From NCBI GenBank assembly GCA_018826515.1, contig JAHKAM010000086.1, positions 1-40,990 of the forward strand: a stretch of DNA of 40,990 bases, in the 5' to 3' direction. A program made the translations under genes and the position numbers. A model generated the notes under the pieces. It did not search any database. It saw only the letters and a program-made list of their open reading frames with translations, and had not been told where the DNA came from. The stretch's first letter is position 1, and each line of letters starts with the position of its first letter. Below, piece after piece: positions 7,499 to 16,330 of this stretch. Origin of the DNA: Alphaproteobacteria bacterium. Lineage in GTDB: Bacteria > Pseudomonadota > Alphaproteobacteria > Caulobacterales > Caulobacteraceae.

Positions 7499-10400
7499 GC
7501 CGCCCCCGCCGAACATCGCTGACCTTTTCGACATCCCGAGCCGTTTCATGCGGTCGGTCCAGCTCGAGCGCGACTACGACGATCCCCAAGCCCTCGAGAA
7601 CTACATCGTCACCCCCGCCATGGCCGCGGCCTTCCAGCGCGTGGCCAAGGGCGTCGCGCCTGGCTCCCGCCAACGGGCCTGGCGGATCACCGGCGACTAT
7701 GGCGTCGGCAAATCCTCGTTCGCCGTCGTGCTGGCCCATCTTCTGAGCGGCGCGCCGAGCGAGCGGGCCGAGGTGATGGCGGAAAGGATGGGCTGGCCCG
7801 CTGACGCCGAGCGTCCGGCGCTGTGGCCACTTCTGGTCACCGGCGCCCGTGAGAGCATGGCTGTCGCCCTGGCGCGTGGGATCGGCGAAGGCCTCGAGCG
7901 ACGCCGGCCGCGAAGGGCCGCGGGGAAGTGGGCGAAGCTCGCCGCCCAAGCCAGGACGGTCCAGCTCCATCCGGACGCCGACGCCGTCGTGGAGTTGCTG
8001 GACGGGGTTCGCGCCCTTGCTGCGGAAGACGGGGCCGGGGTCCTTCTGGTGATCGACGAACTCGGCAAATTGCTCGAGTACGCCGCCGGAGAGCCGGACC
8101 GTGAAGACGTCTATCTTCTTCAGCGCCTGGCCCAGACCGCGACTCGCAGCGGCGAGACGCCCTTCTTCCTGGTCGGCCTGCTCCATCAGGGCTTCCAGGC
8201 CTATGCGGAGCGTCTGCCGACCGTCGCGCGACACGAGTGGGACAAGGTCGCGGGGCGGTTCGAGGAGATCGTCCTGGACCAGCCCATGGCCCATACGGCG
8301 GCGCTCGTTTCGGGCGCTCTGGGGGTCAGGACCGACGCCCTCGACAAGGAGGTCCAGGAGGCCGCCCGCGAAACTGCGGCCGCGACCGCGACCATGGGAT
8401 GGATGAGCGGCGCCACGAGCGCGGCCCTGAACCTGGAAACGGCGCAGCTCTATCCGCTGCATCCGACCTTGCTGCCGCCGCTGGTGCGGTTCTTCTCGCG
8501 CTTCGGCCAGCACGAGCGCTCGCTGTTTGGCTTCCTGTTGTCGTCGGAGCCCTTCGGCCTTCAGACTTTCGCCGAACGGCCGGCGGGCCGGACGGTCTGG
8601 TACGGCCTGCCCGAATTCTACGACTATGTCCGCGCCGTCTTCGGACACCGGCTGGAGGGGAACAGCTATCAGTCGAACTGGCTGAGGATCGCGGCCACCG
8701 TCGACACGGCGCATGATCTGGACGACCTGGAGGTGCGCGCGCTCAAGGTCACGGCCCTCCTCAGCCTGCTGGACTTTCCCGAACTGCTGGCGACGGACAC
8801 CGCACTCCGCGCCTGCCTGACGCCGGCGACGACGCGCGACGTCAACGCCGCGATCGCCACCCTCCTGGACCGCGGACTCCTGTTCAAGCGCGGCAAGGTC
8901 GGCGGCTACCGGCTCTGGCCCAACACCAGCGTCAATCTCCATGCGGCGCTGGAAGACGCTGCGCGCGCCGTCGGCGACCTGGAGGCGGTCAGCGAAAACC
9001 TCATCGGGTTCCTCGAGCACGAGCCGCTGCTGGCGCGGCGGCACTACATCGATCGGGGGACCATGCGGTTCTTCGAGGTTCGCTATGCGCCGGTCGACCG
9101 CCTGGTTCAGGTCGTCGCCAAACCCACGCTCGCGGACGGCCTCGTCGTCGTCGCCCTGGCGGACACGCCGGCCGATCAGGCGCGGGCCTTGCAACTCGCG
9201 GAATCGGCCGACTTGGCCGCCCGGCAGGACGTGGTCATCGGGGTGACTAGGCCGCTCGCCGCCCTGCTCGGTGACGTGAAGGATCTGATGAGCTGGCGCT
9301 GGGTCGCCGATCACACGCCGGAACTCGTCAACGACGCCTATGCTGCCGCGGAGGTTTCCCGCGAACTGGCCGCCGGCCGTCGGGCCCTGGATCTCGCCCT
9401 GGGGATCACTGCGGCGTTGCGGCATCGCGGATCGACCCCCTTGCAGTGGCGCTGGAAGGGCGAGGACCTCTCGACGGACCGGGGCCTGTCGTTCCAGCTC
9501 TCGACGATTTGCGAAGCCCTCTACGAGGACGCGCCGCGGATTTCCAACGAGCTGCTGAACCGGAAGATGCTGAGCAGCCCGGCCGCGGCGGCCCGCATGC
9601 GCCTGATCGAGGGCCTGTTCGAGGCCTCCGACCAACCCTGTTTCGGCATCGACGCCGACAAGGCCCCTCCGGAAAAGTCGATGTTCCTGTCCGTCGTCCA
9701 GGCCGGCGGCCTGCAGCAAACGACGCTGGCCGGCCTGGCCCTGACCCTTCCGCCGACCAAGGATCCGTTGAGGCTGCGGCCGGCCCTCGTGGAAATCGAA
9801 CGGATTCTCGATGCGTCCGACGGCGCGAAGGTGAACGTCCAGCACATCTTCGACGCGCTGGCGAAGCGGCCGTTCGGCGTGCGCGCCGGCGTGGCGCCGC
9901 TGCTGCTCGCCGTGATCATGAAGCTGCGCCTGCACGAGCTGGCGGTCTATGAGAACGGGACCTTCCGATCCTCCTTCGGCGGCGCCGATTTCGTACGGCT
10001 GATCAAGGGCGCTGAGACGTTCGACCTCCAGCAGTGTCGCGTGGAAGGCGTCCGCGCCGAAGTCTTCGCGCGTCTGGCGTCCGCCTTCGCCGATCCGCAG
10101 AGCGCGCGCGATCCCCAGATTCTCGATGTCGTGCAGCCGCTGGCGCGATTTGCGGCCAAGCTTCAGGAGTACACCCGCAAGGCCGGGAATCTTCAGCCCC
10201 GCTCGGCCAGGGTTCGGGATGTGCTTCTCAGCGCGACCGAGCCGGCCACCATGCTGTTCCGGGACCTCCCGATCGCCTGCGAGGTCGAGCCCTTCGCGAC
10301 CGACGGAAGCGGAAACGCGGATCAGGCGAAGGTCTTCGTCAGCCGCCTGGAAGCGGCGATCGAGGACATGCGGACCGACTATCCGAAGCTGCTCACTCGG

Positions 10401-10949
10401 ATCATCGAGACGACCTCGGCCGCGATCGGCCAGGACGACGCGGTGTTCGATCGGCTGGCCCTGGCGCAGCGCGCGTCGCGCGTCGCGGCGACGGCCTCGC
10501 TGCCCAAGCTAAGGACCTTCGCCCTGCGGCTGAGAGACGCCAACACCTCCGACGAGGCTTGGGCGGAAGCCCTGGCCAGCTTCCTGATCGCCAAGCCGCC
10601 GGCGCGCTGGAATGCGGCCGACGAACAGCGCTGTCTGGAGGAGCTGGCCAGCGTCAGCCAGCTGTTCCATCGCGTCGAGACCGCCGCGTTCGAGAACGGG
10701 GCCCTCAAGGGGGACAAGGACGCGGTCCTGGTCAAGCTGACCCAGGCCTCGGGCGATGATCGCGGGCTGGTCGTCCAGAGCTCGAAGCTGAGCCAGGCCT
10801 CGGAACGGCTGGTCGAGGAGATCGGCCAGCAGTTGAACAAGAAGAGCAAGGCCGAGCGGCTTCAGATCCTGGCGCGGCTGCTGTGGGAGGATCTCCCGGC
10901 GGCGCCCGACCAGACGACCGACGACAAGACGGAGGCCCGACGCGCATGA
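7491..10949 (+). CDS. sspC: Large P-loop ATPase, SspC-like
   Basis: The predicted protein has 1152 residues. The Walker A motif GDYGVGKSS is at 68-76 (K74) and Walker B VLLVIDELGKLLEY has D189/E190. A helical AAA-type region follows (LYPLHPTLLPPLVRFFSRFGQHERSLFGFLLSS), which resembles large ATPases of anti-phage systems (the BrxC-like group shares this style). Position between the DUF4007 gene and the PP-loop gene identifies it as SspC, the ATPase needed for single-strand phosphorothioation. It is predicted cytoplasmic, without membrane segments. The long C-terminal half has many charged helices and no motif I recognise. The stop overlaps the sspD start (ATGA at 10946-10949). A BREX assignment is less likely because no PglX, PglZ or BrxL is present. 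Confidence 0.8.
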   Translation: MPKPPPPNIADLFDIPSRFMRSVQLERDYDDPQALENYIVTPAMAAAFQRVAKGVAPGSRQRAWRITGDYGVGKSSFAVVLAHLLSGAPSERAEVMAERMGWPADAERPALWPLLVTGARESMAVALARGIGEGLERRRPRRAAGKWAKLAAQARTVQLHPDADAVVELLDGVRALAAEDGAGVLLVIDELGKLLEYAAGEPDREDVYLLQRLAQTATRSGETPFFLVGLLHQGFQAYAERLPTVARHEWDKVAGRFEEIVLDQPMAHTAALVSGALGVRTDALDKEVQEAARETAAATATMGWMSGATSAALNLETAQLYPLHPTLLPPLVRFFSRFGQHERSLFGFLLSSEPFGLQTFAERPAGRTVWYGLPEFYDYVRAVFGHRLEGNSYQSNWLRIAATVDTAHDLDDLEVRALKVTALLSLLDFPELLATDTALRACLTPATTRDVNAAIATLLDRGLLFKRGKVGGYRLWPNTSVNLHAALEDAARAVGDLEAVSENLIGFLEHEPLLARRHYIDRGTMRFFEVRYAPVDRLVQVVAKPTLADGLVVVALADTPADQARALQLAESADLAARQDVVIGVTRPLAALLGDVKDLMSWRWVADHTPELVNDAYAAAEVSRELAAGRRALDLALGITAALRHRGSTPLQWRWKGEDLSTDRGLSFQLSTICEALYEDAPRISNELLNRKMLSSPAAAARMRLIEGLFEASDQPCFGIDADKAPPEKSMFLSVVQAGGLQQTTLAGLALTLPPTKDPLRLRPALVEIERILDASDGAKVNVQHIFDALAKRPFGVRAGVAPLLLAVIMKLRLHELAVYENGTFRSSFGGADFVRLIKGAETFDLQQCRVEGVRAEVFARLASAFADPQSARDPQILDVVQPLARFAAKLQEYTRKAGNLQPRSARVRDVLLSATEPATMLFRDLPIACEVEPFATDGSGNADQAKVFVSRLEAAIEDMRTDYPKLLTRIIETTSAAIGQDDAVFDRLALAQRASRVAATASLPKLRTFALRLRDANTSDEAWAEALASFLIAKPPARWNAADEQRCLEELASVSQLFHRVETAAFENGALKGDKDAVLVKLTQASGDDRGLVVQSSKLSQASERLVEEIGQQLNKKSKAERLQILARLLWEDLPAAPDQTTDDKTEARRA

Positions 10950-11794
10950 ACGGCCGCTACGACCATCTGCTCGCGGCCGGGGGCGAACCGCCGCGCCACA
11001 TCCTGAGCCTCTCCGGCGGCAAGGACAGCGCCGCCCTGGCCATCTATCTCCGGGATCGCGTGCCCGATGTGGAGTATATTTTCCACGACACCGACAAGGA
11101 ACTGCCGGAGACCTACGACTACATCGCCCGGCTCGAGGCCATTCTCGGCCAGCCCATCGTGCGGACCACGCCGGAGGATTCCTTCGACCACTGGCTCGCG
11201 GTCTACAAGGGCATGCTGCCGTCAAACCACCGGCGCTGGTGCACCAAGATGCTCAAGTTGAAGCCTTTCGAGGCTTATGTGGGCGACGGTCCGGTCATCA
11301 ACTATGTCGGCCTGCGCGCGGACGAGAACCGCACGGGCTACATCAGCACCAAGCCGAACATCGTCCCGGTCTACCCCTTCCAGGATGACGGTCTCGTGCG
11401 GGCAGACATCATCCGGATCCTGGAGGACTCGGGGCTGGGGCTGCCCCCGTACATGGACTGGGGCCGGTCCCGGTCAGGCTGCTTCTTCTGCTTCTATCAG
11501 CAGAAGATCGAATGGGTTCGGCTGCTCGAGACCCACCCGACCTACTATGAGCTGGCCATGGGCTACGAGGAAAAGGCCGTACAGGTCGGCGAACAATTCT
11601 ACTGGTGCAAGTCCGAGTCGCTGCGCGAACTGGCCCGTCCCGAACGCGTCCAGGCCATCAAGGACAACTGGGAAAAGACCGAGGCCCGACGCAAGGCGAA
11701 CCGGAAGAATATCTCGTTAGCCGAGACCTTGGGGGGACTCGAAGCCGAGGACGATCCGCACCTCAGGGACGGCTGCCTGGTGTGCTCGATCTGA
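10946..11794 (+). CDS. sspD: PP-loop ATP pyrophosphatase, SspD/DndC-like
   Basis: The predicted protein has 282 residues from the ATG overlapping the sspC stop. The PP-loop SGGKDS is at 23-28 after HILSL. Cysteines C99 (RRWCTKMLK), C179 and C182 (SGCFFCFYQQKIEW), and C277/C280 in the extreme C-terminus (GCLVCSI) can supply the iron-sulfur cluster ligands known in DndC. It belongs to the PAPS-reductase superfamily and should adenylylate the DNA backbone and pass on the sulfur from the desulfurase. Its 282 residues are shorter than typical DndC (about 500), in line with the compact Ssp-type protein. It closes the four-gene modification block; the next gene starts 44 bases later with its own ribosome site (GAGGG). 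Confidence 0.85.
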   Translation: MNGRYDHLLAAGGEPPRHILSLSGGKDSAALAIYLRDRVPDVEYIFHDTDKELPETYDYIARLEAILGQPIVRTTPEDSFDHWLAVYKGMLPSNHRRWCTKMLKLKPFEAYVGDGPVINYVGLRADENRTGYISTKPNIVPVYPFQDDGLVRADIIRILEDSGLGLPPYMDWGRSRSGCFFCFYQQKIEWVRLLETHPTYYELAMGYEEKAVQVGEQFYWCKSESLRELARPERVQAIKDNWEKTEARRKANRKNISLAETLGGLEAEDDPHLRDGCLVCSI

Positions 11795-11838
11795 GGCGCA
11801 TTGGACGCACGCACAGCTTGTGCCAACTATGAGGGCAA

Positions 11839-14181
11839 ATGGCCTTTAAAATCACTGCACGCACACTCCTGGAACTCGGCGCCGAACTGATCGGGTCGGA
11901 CTCCGTGGCGTTATACGAACTGGTCAAAAACTCGATCGACGCCCGGTCGCCCGTAGTTCGCATCAGCGTTCAGTCCGTTCTGCCCTATTCCCGCTTCCGA
12001 CAGGCGCTGGAACTCATCGACGACGGCGCCACCGCCCTGGCCGACGTCCGACAGAGCATAGAGGGTTGGGTCTCGGGCGATGCGCCGGCCAGTGCGTCGC
12101 GGGCCCTGTTCGCCGCCCTCGACAAGGCGGCCAATCCCAAGGCCTTCCGGGCAGCCCTGGAAGCGGGATATCGCGCCGCCAACTATATAGAGATCGGCGA
12201 CGACGGCGATGGCATGTCGCTCCTGGACCTCGACGAAATCTTCCTGACGATCGGGACGCGTTCGCGCCGGCGCGAGAAGAGCGGCTGGGATCCGGCCGCG
12301 GCGGATCCGTTGCGGATCCTGCTCGGCGACAAGGGCGTCGGGCGACTGTCCGTGATGCGGCTCGGCGATCACCTTGAAGTTCGCACGACCCAGGCCGGGG
12401 AACTGCACTGGAACGACCTCGACATCGACTGGCGTCGGTTCAGCCATGATTCCGATGCGCTGCTCTCTGAGGTCGAGATCGAGCCGACGCTCGGCGAACG
12501 AAAGGACAATCCGTACCAACAGGGCACGGTGATCCGGATCACCGGACTCAAATCGGACTGGTCCCGCGAAACGTTCGGCGACATGCTGAAGGGCGATTTC
12601 GCCCGGATGGTGGACCCGTTCGACCGCAAGCGCGCGAACCGGATATTCCGGATCACCTACAACGCCGAGCCGGTGACGCTGCCGCAGGTGGCGCAGCGCC
12701 TGTTCGACATGGCCCACGCCACCGTGGAATGCCGCCTAGAGTATCTTGAAGACGGGTCCGCCAGGATCGTCGGCGAGATGGAGTACAATCTCCATACGCG
12801 GAAGAAGAAGTCCTTCTCCTACGACGAGGTCCGGATCGTCTCCTTCACCAAGTCGAAATCCACCCGGGTCGTCCGACGGCTGGGGACCTTCAAACTCAAA
12901 TTCCTCTGGTTCAATCGGCTCTATCTGACCGCCGTCGCCGGGTTCGGCACCAAGTCCGATGTTCAGGCGCTCGTCCGGCAATGGGCCGGCGGGCTCATGG
13001 TCTTCCGGGACGGATTCCGCATTCATCCCTACGGCGGCCCGGACGACGACTGGTTGCAGCTGGACAAGCGCGCCTTCGGCCGCAAGGGCTACAAGCTCAA
13101 CCGGCAACAGGTGGTGGGCCGCGTCCAGCTGACCTGGAGAAACAGGCATCTTATCGAGCAGACCAACCGTGAGGGCCTGGTCGACAACGAGTACAAGGAC
13201 GCCTTCGTCGCGATCCTTCACAGGATACTCGAGGACTTCAAGACCTTCAGCCAGGACATCGAAGACGACCTGAAACGGGAAGAGCTCACCTCGTTGGACG
13301 TTCTCAAACGTCGGGTTCTCGACGCCAAGACCGACATCCAGAGGCGAATTCGTCAGATTGCGGTGGATGCGCCCGAGCAAGCCGGCCCTCTGAAAGAGGT
13401 CGAGCGCATCGTGAAGCAGCTGTCCGCCCAGATCGACGGCGTCGATGAGATCATCGACGACTACAAGGACGACCGCCGCAAGTTCGTCCATCTGGCGGGT
13501 CTGGGCTTGATGGTTGAGCTCATTTTGCACGAGCTCGGCCGCAGCAGCGGCAGCACCCTGAGCACGCTCGAGGGGATCGACTCGAGCCTTTTGCCGGGCA
13601 AGCTCCCGGCCGTGTTCGACACGCTGGAAAGCCAGCTTCGGACGCTCCAGAAGCGCATCGAAACCCTGGATCCCTTAAGCACGGCAAGGCGCCAGACGAA
13701 GGAAAACTTCGTCGTTCAGGATCTCGTGCAACAGATCGTGGATGCGCGGGAATCCCAGGCGGGACGCCACAAGGTGACGATCAAGGTCCAATCCACCCCC
13801 GCCGGCGCCTGGCGGCTCAAGGCCGTGCGGGGCATGGTCATTCAGATCGTCGAGAACATTCTTTCGAACGCCTTCTACTGGCTCAAGCAGCAGGCCATCG
13901 TAGAGCCCGGCTTCAAGCCGCTCATCCTGATTGATATCGATCAGTCGTCCCGGACGATTTCCATCACGGACAATGGCTCCGGCATTCCGCGGAACGAAGC
14001 GGACGAGATATTCAAGCCGTTCGTCTCCGCCAAGCCATCGGGCGAAGGCAGCGGTCTGGGACTCTATATTGCCAGGGAGCTCGCGGACTATCACGGCTGG
14101 AGCCTTTCCCTGATCGGGCCGGCTGGCGCGGACGCCTGGCATACCTTCGTTCTGAACCTCGACGGCGCGAGCGCAAAATGA
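11839..14181 (+). CDS. Dual GHKL ATPase with histidine-kinase-like C-terminus
   Basis: The predicted protein has 780 residues. The N-terminus is an Hsp90/MutL-like ATPase: the N-box with N31 (LGAELIGSDSVALYELVKNSIDA), DDGDGM at 121-126, and the glycine lid GDKGVGRLSV at 163-172. A coiled-coil-rich middle follows (about 440-540: VLKRRVLDAKTDIQRRIRQ, KEVERIVKQLSAQIDGVD). The C-terminus has an H-box, LILHELGRSSG with H564, then a full HATPase_c: N673 and N677 (VENILSNAFYWL), DNGSGIP at 711-717 and GEGSGLGLYIARELADYHGW. Two GHKL domains in one chain are unusual. It starts 44 bases after the SspD-like gene and overlaps the receiver-like gene (ATGA at 14178-14181), so they form a likely kinase-partner pair. 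No membrane segment is seen, so the signal sensed is cytoplasmic; I infer phage DNA or modification state. Confidence 0.75.
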   Translation: MAFKITARTLLELGAELIGSDSVALYELVKNSIDARSPVVRISVQSVLPYSRFRQALELIDDGATALADVRQSIEGWVSGDAPASASRALFAALDKAANPKAFRAALEAGYRAANYIEIGDDGDGMSLLDLDEIFLTIGTRSRRREKSGWDPAAADPLRILLGDKGVGRLSVMRLGDHLEVRTTQAGELHWNDLDIDWRRFSHDSDALLSEVEIEPTLGERKDNPYQQGTVIRITGLKSDWSRETFGDMLKGDFARMVDPFDRKRANRIFRITYNAEPVTLPQVAQRLFDMAHATVECRLEYLEDGSARIVGEMEYNLHTRKKKSFSYDEVRIVSFTKSKSTRVVRRLGTFKLKFLWFNRLYLTAVAGFGTKSDVQALVRQWAGGLMVFRDGFRIHPYGGPDDDWLQLDKRAFGRKGYKLNRQQVVGRVQLTWRNRHLIEQTNREGLVDNEYKDAFVAILHRILEDFKTFSQDIEDDLKREELTSLDVLKRRVLDAKTDIQRRIRQIAVDAPEQAGPLKEVERIVKQLSAQIDGVDEIIDDYKDDRRKFVHLAGLGLMVELILHELGRSSGSTLSTLEGIDSSLLPGKLPAVFDTLESQLRTLQKRIETLDPLSTARRQTKENFVVQDLVQQIVDARESQAGRHKVTIKVQSTPAGAWRLKAVRGMVIQIVENILSNAFYWLKQQAIVEPGFKPLILIDIDQSSRTISITDNGSGIPRNEADEIFKPFVSAKPSGEGSGLGLYIARELADYHGWSLSLIGPAGADAWHTFVLNLDGASAK

Positions 14182-16022
14182 CCGGCATGCTTGCGGAGGC
14201 CGCCTTGGCGGGCGGCGTTAAAACCCTCGCCATCGTCGATGATGCGTATGACGCCCCCGACGGCCAGGAGATTTCGGAAAACGCGTTCAACCAGTTCGTC
14301 CGCGCGCTCGAGGACGCGCCGGCGGTCATGGGCGAGTTCGTCGCCCTGAGCGCGTTGACCGAAGACGACCTCGACGACTGGGAGGACTTCATCGGCAATG
14401 GGGCGTTGATCGAGGAGTTGTGGGAGCTGTCGGTTGGCGTGCGGCCTGCGCCGATGTCGGCGGGCGCGTCTGCGGCGCTGGTCCTTCTGTTCGCCGACAT
14501 CCAGGCCGATCGCATCAGCAAGCTCCTTCAGCTGAAGCCGCTTGAGGATCTGATCAAGGACTTCCCGGACGTCGCGCTCATGAAGCTCGGCGCCGAGACC
14601 AATCCCGAGACCGTGGCCACGGCCGATGTGGTCTTTCTGGATCTGTTCCTGTCGACCGACATACCGCCCTTTCCCAAGGCCGGCACGACGCCGAAAAGCG
14701 CCCTAGACCGGGCCAAGGAACGGGCGCTCACCTACCTGGCTGCGGTCAGGTCCGTCACCGCTGAGGACCTGTCCGCGACCTCCCCTGCATTCATTCTCAT
14801 ATCGTCGAGCGGCTCCAACCAGATCGGCGCGAACTTTCGAAAGCGGGCGGGGCAGGCGGCCGCGAGATTTCGGTTCGTCTCGAAGCAATCGATCGAACAG
14901 AGCGAACCGCAAGGCTTGCTCGCCATCGCCGATATCCTGAGCACCTGCCAGGCGAGCGCCCTCGTCGAGCCCATGAGAAAGGCGTGGCCGGAAACCGTCG
15001 CGGCCGCGTCAGCTTGGGTCGGCGAAAGGCTCGAGAACCTCGACATCTCCGATTTTGGACGCCTCTACGCGCTGAGCCTGCAGCAGGAAGGGCAGCCCGT
15101 CGAAGACTATGTGAAGGAGCTGATCGCCGGGGCGCTGGCCGAGCAGGTGGCGTGCGCCTTCTCGGAGAGGCGGCCCGCCAGAGCGGGACCGAGCCCCTTC
15201 GAGGCCATGCCGGGAAACTTTTTTGATCCGCCCTCGAACGCGTTCGCCGACCTGTATGGCGCGACACGGATCACCAAAGACAGGGGCTATCGAGGCCTGG
15301 AGGGTATGGACCCGCTCTCCGGCGACCTCTTTCTGGACGGCGCCCTGCCGAGATCAAAGTCAACAAGCGTGGAAGGCCGGACCATTCAGGCGGTGATGAG
15401 CCCGATCTGCGACCTGGTCGGCCATAACGGCAAGGCGCCGGCGGCGAAGTCGGCGCTGCTGCTGCACGGCGTCCTCAGATCGACGACGTTCAAACACGAT
15501 GGCGCTTCCCAGGCGCTTTCGGTCGGCGGCCGGTTTTACGAGATCGAGTGGCAGTGGAAGCACCCCCAGGCCCTGTCGCTCTCCGTTCTCAAACAAAACC
15601 TCGCGTCCTCTAGGACGACTTGGCTGGGGAGACTGAAGTCGGATCATTTCCTCGCCCTGCAGGCGGACTATCTCGGGTCGTTCGGCCGGGTGGGCTTGCT
15701 CAAGGCTCCCGGGATTTTCGAGACCCTGAGCGGGTCGATCAACGTCCGGGAAAACGGAACGATCAATCAAGTCGGAACCCTTTTCACCGCCCGGAACCGG
15801 TTCGCCTTCCTGTCGCCCGACAAGACGAAAACGTTTCCAAAACAACCCCTGTTCTTCACCGGTCAATTCATCGAAGACTTTGTGGTGCGCCTGAACGCGA
15901 TCGCGGCGGACGCCAACCGCCCGGCCGCCTCACGGCAGAAGGCGAAAGGCCTCCTGGATCGGGTCGAAAGTCACGTTTTTCGGGCTCTTGAAGCGACAGG
16001 CGGCCTCCGCTCACCAGGTTAA
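14178..16022 (+). CDS. Receiver-like partner protein of the GHKL kinase
   Basis: The predicted protein has 614 residues. The start resembles a response-regulator receiver: acidic pair D21/D22 in TLAIVDDAYDAP, and a phospho-acceptor candidate D155 in ADVVFLDLFLS, with a later hydroxyl-residue strand (FILISSSGSN). The two acidic sites are about 134 residues apart, against about 45 in ordinary receivers, so about 90 residues are inserted. Residues about 260-614 form a large C-terminal part I do not recognise; it holds short mixed strands (ALLLHGVLRSTTF, GGRFYEIEWQWKHPQ) and no known nuclease motif. ATGA coupling to the GHKL ATPase argues for a phosphotransfer pair. The 3' end may be frameshifted: a coding-like stretch continues in another frame to 16116. 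Function is inferred, not recognised. Confidence 0.6.
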   Translation: MTGMLAEAALAGGVKTLAIVDDAYDAPDGQEISENAFNQFVRALEDAPAVMGEFVALSALTEDDLDDWEDFIGNGALIEELWELSVGVRPAPMSAGASAALVLLFADIQADRISKLLQLKPLEDLIKDFPDVALMKLGAETNPETVATADVVFLDLFLSTDIPPFPKAGTTPKSALDRAKERALTYLAAVRSVTAEDLSATSPAFILISSSGSNQIGANFRKRAGQAAARFRFVSKQSIEQSEPQGLLAIADILSTCQASALVEPMRKAWPETVAAASAWVGERLENLDISDFGRLYALSLQQEGQPVEDYVKELIAGALAEQVACAFSERRPARAGPSPFEAMPGNFFDPPSNAFADLYGATRITKDRGYRGLEGMDPLSGDLFLDGALPRSKSTSVEGRTIQAVMSPICDLVGHNGKAPAAKSALLLHGVLRSTTFKHDGASQALSVGGRFYEIEWQWKHPQALSLSVLKQNLASSRTTWLGRLKSDHFLALQADYLGSFGRVGLLKAPGIFETLSGSINVRENGTINQVGTLFTARNRFAFLSPDKTKTFPKQPLFFTGQFIEDFVVRLNAIAADANRPAASRQKAKGLLDRVESHVFRALEATGGLRSPG

Positions 16023-16330
16023 CGACTATCTCAAGGTCGACCTTGTCGAGGATCGCGGTGAGGCGGTCCCGGATTCCGCCAATGGCGTCATCCATATCAA
16101 ACTATGGAAGAACTGACCGTCGGTTTGAGCGGGGCTGCTGTTCAGGACATGGCGCCTGAAAGGCTCAGGTGCAGCAGACCCACGCTTTCATCGAAAACGC
16201 CGACGACGGCGTTGAGGACTGCCGCGACCTCACGAGCTAGGCCCACCGAGGGTTGCGCTGTCCCAACAGGCGTGGCTGGTTCTCCTTTGGCGATCCGGAG
16301 TCTTTGACCGGGGCGACGTTGGGGACGGGG
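16023..16330 (+). other. 308-bp gap with an ambiguous short reading frame and small hairpins
   Basis: On the plus strand one frame runs from TTG 15988 to a TGA at 16114-16116 (42 residues; it includes VNDYLKVDLVEDRGEAVPD and ends IHIKLWKN), partly overlapping the receiver-like gene in a different frame. It could be the true 3' end displaced by a frameshift, a tiny gene, or chance; an opposite-strand frame starting at 16095 looks equally coding-like. Two small perfect inverted repeats follow: TTCAGG/CCTGAA (16141-16146 and 16155-16160) and AACGCC/GGCGTT (16196-16201 and 16208-16213). No T tract follows either, so a terminator is not shown. Confidence 0.35.

Noticed and set aside
7455..9935. 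Minus-strand 826-codon frame opposite the SspC-like gene
   Set aside because: Protein is Arg/Gln/Gly-rich with no motif; it mirrors the real ATPase gene, a known artefact in GC-rich DNA.
7491..10949. BREX-type assignment for the large ATPase
   Set aside because: No PglX, PglZ, BrxA/B or BrxL genes; DUF4007 and PP-loop neighbours fit Ssp instead.
11839..14181. Ordinary membrane two-component sensor
   Set aside because: No transmembrane segments and an extra N-terminal Hsp90-like ATPase; it sits inside the defence cassette.
15868..16095. Minus-strand 75-residue frame starting MDDAIGGIRDRLTAILDKVD
   Set aside because: First 30 residues look plausible, but the rest is antisense to the receiver-like gene and no ribosome site or homology supports it; kept only as part of the ambiguous gap.
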